Shown piece after piece: positions 33,770 through 37,212 of a DNA stretch of 37,212 nt (positions within the stretch are counted from its first letter, which is position 1; every line of letters starts with the position of its first letter). The stretch spans positions 1-37,212 of the forward strand of contig JAFXZK010000125.1 of the NCBI GenBank assembly GCA_017541265.1, in the 5' to 3' direction. The notes beneath the pieces were generated by a model that made no database searches, was not told the origin of the DNA, and saw only the letters and a list, made by a program, of their open reading frames with translations. The position numbers and the translations under genes are program-made. The stretch comes from Bacteroidaceae bacterium. Lineage in GTDB: Bacteria; Bacteroidota; Bacteroidia; Bacteroidales; Bacteroidaceae.

Positions 33770-34690
33770 ATGGCAAAGAAATTTATATGCGAACAATGCG
33801 GCCAGACATTCGAGGCTGCATCAATGCCCGATAAGTGCCCTATCTGCGGCGCCAACGCTTCCAAGATAAAGGAAGTTAAGTCGAAGGGTGTTAACACGAA
33901 CAGTAATGTATATACTGTCCTCTATGCATCAGTAATGGTTATCATCGTTGCCTTCCTCTTGGCATTCGTGGCTTCTGCTTTGAAGCAGACACAGGAAGCC
34001 AATGTGGCAAACGATACGAAGGGACAGATTCTGAGCGCTCTCGGCTACGACAAGGCTACCATCGACGTGGCTGCCGTTTATGCAGAGAAGGTGCAGGACA
34101 ATGTTTTCGAAGCAGGCGAACTGAAGCCTTACGATGGCAACTTCAACACCACATACGGTGGTCTCATCAAGAATGGCGAGCTTCACGTCTTCACAGCTAC
34201 GACAGCTGAAGGCGAGCTGGCTTACGTCCTGCCTGTTGTGGGTCGTGGCCTTTGGGGTGGCCTCTGGGGTTATATCGCAGTTAACGAGACGAAGGACAAG
34301 GTGCTCGGCACTTACTTCTACCACGAAAGCGAGACAGCCGGCCTCGGTGCCCGTATCGGTGAGAAGTGGTTCCAGGACCAGTTCATAGGCAAGCCCATCT
34401 TCGGTGCTGAAGGTGAAGTTGCTCTTACAGTCACAAAGGCTGGTGCTGCCCAAAGCGAGTTCGAGGTTGACGGCGTGACCGGTGCAACCCTCACAAGTAA
34501 TGGTGTGGCTGCAATGGTCAAGGACGGCCTGACTGCTTACAAGGACTTCCTTGGCGGAGCTGCTGCCGAATGCCCAAGCAAGGCCGGATGCCCGAACAAG
34601 GGAATGTGCCCCAATGAGGGAGGTTGCCCGGATGAAGGCGGATGCCAAGGTTGCCCGAAAGCGTGTGAACAAACCGATGTTGAACAATAA
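33770..34690 (+). CDS. nqrC: NqrC with rubredoxin-like N-terminus and cysteine-rich tail
   Basis: NqrC carries a covalent FMN on the outer face of the membrane. The family core is residues about 41-262: NTNSNVYTVLYASVMVIIVAF is the start and single membrane helix, and VTGATLTSNGV holds the flavin threonine (T240). Unusually, residues 1-40 form a rubredoxin-like zinc-ribbon segment with C7-C10 and C23-C26 (CEQCGQTFE ... CPICGA), which would lie inside the cell. The last 39 residues hold seven cysteines from C268 to C299 in CPSKAGCPNKGMCPNEGGCP-type repeats, a possible metal or Fe-S site or a disulfide-rich tail outside. The protein is 306 residues against about 230-260 for usual NqrC. It begins 6 bases after nqrB. 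Confidence 0.93.
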   Translation: MAKKFICEQCGQTFEAASMPDKCPICGANASKIKEVKSKGVNTNSNVYTVLYASVMVIIVAFLLAFVASALKQTQEANVANDTKGQILSALGYDKATIDVAAVYAEKVQDNVFEAGELKPYDGNFNTTYGGLIKNGELHVFTATTAEGELAYVLPVVGRGLWGGLWGYIAVNETKDKVLGTYFYHESETAGLGARIGEKWFQDQFIGKPIFGAEGEVALTVTKAGAAQSEFEVDGVTGATLTSNGVAAMVKDGLTAYKDFLGGAAAECPSKAGCPNKGMCPNEGGCPDEGGCQGCPKACEQTDVEQ

Positions 34691-34693
34691 AAG

Positions 34694-34702
34694 AAAAGGA
34701 GG
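34694..34702 (+). promoter_or_regulatory. Strong Shine-Dalgarno site of nqrD
   Basis: AAAAGGAGG lies 8 bases before the nqrD ATG. Such a full site is unusual in Bacteroidetes, and nqrF has the same kind at 36405-36413. Confidence 0.6.
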
Positions 34703-34710
34703 AAAAGAAT

Positions 34711-35334
34711 ATGAGTAAATTGTTTTCTGACGAGAATAAAGCCGCATTCACCAACCCCCTTAACCTGAACAATCCTATCACCGTACAGGTGCTTGGTATT
34801 TGTTCGGCATTGGCTGTCACCAGTCAGCTGAAGCCCGCCATCGTGATGGGTCTCTCTGTGACGGTTATCACGGCATTCTCGAATGTGATTATATCTTTGT
34901 TGCGCAAGACCATTCCCAACCGCATCCGTATCATCGTACAGTTGGTTGTTGTGGCTGCGCTGGTAACTATCGTGAGCCAGTTGCTCAAGGCATACGTCTA
35001 TGACGTGAGCGTTCAGCTGAGCGTTTATGTCGGCTTGATCATCACGAACTGTATCTTGATGGGTCGCCTTGAAGCTTTCGCCATGCAGAACGCTCCCTGG
35101 CCTTCGTTCCTCGATGGCATCGGCAACGGTCTCGGCTATGCCGCCATCCTGGTCATCGTGGGCTTCTTCCGCGAGCTCTTCGGCTTTGGCACATTGTTTG
35201 GCTATCAGGTCATTCCTCAAGCCTTGTATGATGCAGGTTATCAGAACAACGGCATGATGGTGATGCCAGCCATGAGTTTGATTATCGTAGGTTTAGTAAT
35301 CTGGGCACATCGTGCCTATAATAAGGAAAGTTGA
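34711..35334 (+). CDS. nqrD: Na+-translocating NADH:quinone reductase subunit D
   Basis: NqrD is a six-helix membrane subunit that, with NqrE, forms the inverted pair holding an iron-sulfur or iron centre at the membrane core. The 207-residue protein fits the family. LGICSALAVTSQLKPAIVMG carries the conserved cysteine of the first half, and IITNCILMGRLEAFAMQN the second. Hydrophobic helices fill the rest. The stop codon (35332-35334) is also the first three bases of the left inverted repeat of the four-helix-bundle cassette. Confidence 0.94.
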   Translation: MSKLFSDENKAAFTNPLNLNNPITVQVLGICSALAVTSQLKPAIVMGLSVTVITAFSNVIISLLRKTIPNRIRIIVQLVVVAALVTIVSQLLKAYVYDVSVQLSVYVGLIITNCILMGRLEAFAMQNAPWPSFLDGIGNGLGYAAILVIVGFFRELFGFGTLFGYQVIPQALYDAGYQNNGMMVMPAMSLIIVGLVIWAHRAYNKES

Positions 35335-35753
35335 AAAATTGAAAAAGTGAAAAGTTGAAAAAGAAATTCGCATGGAAAGACAGAGCGTTATAGAAAAATT
35401 GAGTATCGACTTTGCATTACGCATCGTTAAGCTTCACAGGTATCTTCGTGTGGAGAAACGCGAGTTCGTGATTGCAAAGCAGATGTATCGCTCTGGAACA
35501 AGCATTGGTGCCAATATCGCAGAAAGCAAGGCTGCGCAGAGTGATGCCGACTTCATTAGCAAGATGAGCATAGCTCTGAAAGAAGCCTTTGAAACGAGGT
35601 ATTGGTTAACATTGCTTCATGAGTCTGGAACTATAGACGATGCAGAATATGATTCCATTGAGAATGATGCAAATACTATCATTGGAACTCTTACCAACAT
35701 TATCAAGAAGCGTAAAGGACTCGCCTAAAGTTTTTCACCTTTTCAATTTTTCA
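35332..35753. mobile_element. Four-helix-bundle cassette with 22-base inverted ends
   Basis: TGAAAAATTGAAAAAGTGAA-type ends lie at 35332-35353 and, inverted, at 35732-35753, matching 21 of 22 positions. They enclose one gene (35372-35728) and little else. The left end supplies the nqrD stop codon. The unit separates nqrD from nqrE, which are adjacent in most nqr operons, so it looks inserted. No transposase is inside. Confidence 0.7.
35372..35728 (+). CDS. Four-helix bundle protein (S23 / IVP-type)
   Basis: This 118-residue protein of the 23S rRNA intervening-sequence (S23) or TIGR02436 type is a compact four-helix bundle that forms oligomers. Family blocks are [43 protein letters not shown] and [19 protein letters not shown]. 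Its relatives include genes inside 23S rRNA intervening sequences and the accessory Avd proteins of diversity-generating retroelements. The function of the free-standing form is unknown. It is embedded in nqrD-nqrE between inverted repeats and would be carried on the nqr transcript. It has no evident part in the respiratory complex. Confidence 0.9.
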   Translation: MERQSVIEKLSIDFALRIVKLHRYLRVEKREFVIAKQMYRSGTSIGANIAESKAAQSDADFISKMSIALKEAFETRYWLTLLHESGTIDDAEYDSIENDANTIIGTLTNIIKKRKGLA

Positions 35754-35775
35754 CCCTTTAAACTTTTATATAAGT

Positions 35776-36402
35776 ATGGATCACATGATTTCACTCTTTG
35801 TCCGCAGCATCTTTGTGGACAACATGATATTCGCCTTCTTCCTGGGTATGTGCTCTTACCTGGCCGTATCCAAGAACGTGAAGACAGCCCTTGGCCTGGG
35901 CGTGGCAGTCACCTTCGTGCTGCTCGTCACGGTGCCCGTGGATTATGCTTTGCAGACCTACGTCCTTGGTCCTGATGCGATTGTAGCAGGCGTTGACCTG
36001 ACGTTCCTGGCCTTCATCCTGTTCATTGCCGTCATTGCCGGCATCGTGCAGCTGGTGGAGATGGTTGTGGAGCGCTTTAGCCCTTCGCTCTATGCAGCCC
36101 TGGGCATCTTCCTGCCCCTCATTGCAGTGAACTGCGCCATCATGGGCGCCAGCCTGTTCATGCAGCAGCGCGTCACGATGGAGCCTACCAATGCTCAGTT
36201 CATCGGTGGCTTCGGCGATGCAATCGCCTATGCACTCGGCTCCGGTATCGGTTGGCTGCTGGCTATCGTAGGCCTGGCCGCCATTCGCGAGAAGATGGCT
36301 TACACCGACGTGCCCAAGCCTCTGCAGGGCCTCGGCATCACATTCATCACAGTCGGCCTGATGGCACTTGCCTTCATGTGCTTCTCGGGCTTAAATATCT
36401 AA
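35776..36402 (+). CDS. nqrE: Na+-translocating NADH:quinone reductase subunit E
   Basis: NqrE is the partner of NqrD, with six membrane helices in the inverted topology. The 208-residue protein starts [40 protein letters not shown], whose cysteine is conserved, and [16 protein letters not shown] holds the second. Length is normal. It lies 22 bases after the inverted repeat of the four-helix cassette and 20 bases before nqrF. Confidence 0.95.
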   Translation: MDHMISLFVRSIFVDNMIFAFFLGMCSYLAVSKNVKTALGLGVAVTFVLLVTVPVDYALQTYVLGPDAIVAGVDLTFLAFILFIAVIAGIVQLVEMVVERFSPSLYAALGIFLPLIAVNCAIMGASLFMQQRVTMEPTNAQFIGGFGDAIAYALGSGIGWLLAIVGLAAIREKMAYTDVPKPLQGLGITFITVGLMALAFMCFSGLNI

Positions 36403-36404
36403 TG

Positions 36405-36413
36405 AAAGGAGGA
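36405..36413 (+). promoter_or_regulatory. Strong Shine-Dalgarno site of nqrF
   Basis: AAAGGAGGA lies 8 bases before the nqrF ATG at 36422 and helps fix that start. Confidence 0.6.
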
Positions 36414-36421
36414 AACAGAAT

Positions 36422-37212
36422 ATGGATTTGAATTTGATTTTAACCAGTATTGCTGTCTTCCTGGGCATCATACTGATATTGGTGGCAATACTGCTCGTAG
36501 CGAAGGCTTACCTTTCGCCGAGCGGCAACGTGAACGTAACAATCAACGGCAAGGACACACTCTCCGTGCCTCAGGGAGCTTCTCTGCTGAGCACACTGAG
36601 TCAAGAGGGCATCTTCCTGCCTTCGGCTTGCGGCGGCAAGGGCTCTTGCGGACAGTGCAAGCTGCAGGTCGTCTCGGGCGGCGGCGACATTCTCGACTCC
36701 GAGAAGGGCCACTTCACCCGCAAGCAAATCAAGGAACACTGGCGTCTGGGGTGCCAATGCAAAGTAAAGGGCGACCTCGAGGTCAAGGTGGACGACTCCG
36801 TAATGGGCGTAAAGGAATGGGAATGCACCGTGATTGGCAACAAGAACGTGGCAACCTTCATCAAGGAGTACAAGGTGGCTCTTCCCAAGGGCGAGCACAT
36901 GGACTTCGAGCCCGGCTCGTACGCACAGATTCGCATCCCCAAGTTCGACTGCATCGACTACGATAAGGACTTCGACAAGAGCCTGATTGGCGACGAGTAT
37001 CTGCCCGCATGGGAGAAGTTCGGTTTGTTCCCACTCAAGTGTAAGAACCCTGAGGACACCATCCGTGCCTACTCGATGGCCAACTATCCTGCCGAGGGTG
37101 ATGTGTTCATGCTGACCGTTCGTATCGCCACACCTCCATTCAAGCCCGATCGCAGCGGCTTCATGGATGTGAACCCTGGTATCGCTTCATCGTATATCTT
37201 CTCGCTGAAACC
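36422..37212 (+). CDS. nqrF: Na+-translocating NADH:quinone reductase subunit F, partial
   Basis: NqrF is the NADH-oxidising subunit with a [2Fe-2S] centre and FAD. The first 263 codons are present and the frame is open at the window edge, where about 160 more residues would be expected. Residues 1-28 form a membrane anchor (NLILTSIAVFLGIILILVAI). The ferredoxin domain follows with C70, C76 and C79 in SACGGKGSCGQC and C111 in LGCQCK. The start of the ferredoxin-reductase FAD domain is visible, with RAYSMANYP as the flavin-binding RxYS motif. It is last in the operon. Confidence 0.95.
   Translation, partial: MDLNLILTSIAVFLGIILILVAILLVAKAYLSPSGNVNVTINGKDTLSVPQGASLLSTLSQEGIFLPSACGGKGSCGQCKLQVVSGGGDILDSEKGHFTRKQIKEHWRLGCQCKVKGDLEVKVDDSVMGVKEWECTVIGNKNVATFIKEYKVALPKGEHMDFEPGSYAQIRIPKFDCIDYDKDFDKSLIGDEYLPAWEKFGLFPLKCKNPEDTIRAYSMANYPAEGDVFMLTVRIATPPFKPDRSGFMDVNPGIASSYIFSLK

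Overview
The window looks like chromosomal DNA of a Prevotella-like member of the Bacteroidales. The evidence is the repeated promoter element TAnnTTTG, mostly weak Shine-Dalgarno sites, a sodium-pumping Nqr operon, secreted glycan-active enzymes with a common C-terminal tail, a FISUMP-type protein and an OprO/P-type porin. No rRNA, tRNA or CRISPR array was seen.

Layout. 1-483 is non-coding with two promoter-like sites and perhaps a decayed integrase end. 484-7038 holds three secreted proteins: a DUF6055/DUF4859 putative metallopeptidase, a GH30 glycosidase and a large convergent protein of unknown role. 7151-9848 (minus) holds an MBL-fold hydrolase, rsmG and an NhaC-type antiporter. 10004-11718 is a KDG kinase and KDPG aldolase pair, the lower uronate pathway. 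It converges on a sodium:solute symporter and a porin (11897-14684, minus). 14808-16927 carries map and tsaD. 16962-18312 carries a FISUMP protein and a RAYT-type Y1 transposase inside long inverted repeats. 18532-22926 (minus) is tamB. 23780-27218 is a two-gene GH43 arabinan/xylan cassette set between direct repeats. 27941-30832 is an A+T-rich three-gene cassette (ORF6N protein, nuclease-like protein, TdeIII-type restriction enzyme) with no methyltransferase in the window. 31109 to the end is nqrABCDEF, with nqrF cut by the window edge.

How the genes work together. The GH30, GH43 and DUF6055 proteins, the porin, the symporter and the KDG enzymes suggest plant polysaccharide and uronate use. 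Nqr would supply the sodium gradient that the symporter and NhaC antiporter use or regulate. map and tsaD are housekeeping genes.

What stands out. First, several families of short repeats are scattered between and inside genes. Some are in-frame palindromes that add peptides to TsaD, TamB and the GH30 enzyme. Some are 22-30 bp terminal inverted repeats inside the nqr operon, one pair carrying a four-helix-bundle gene. Some are three- or four-unit palindromic clusters at convergent gene ends. Second, NqrC carries a rubredoxin-like N-terminus and a seven-cysteine tail. Third, the restriction cassette without a methylase is the best candidate for an undescribed system. All functions are read from sequence alone and no search was run.
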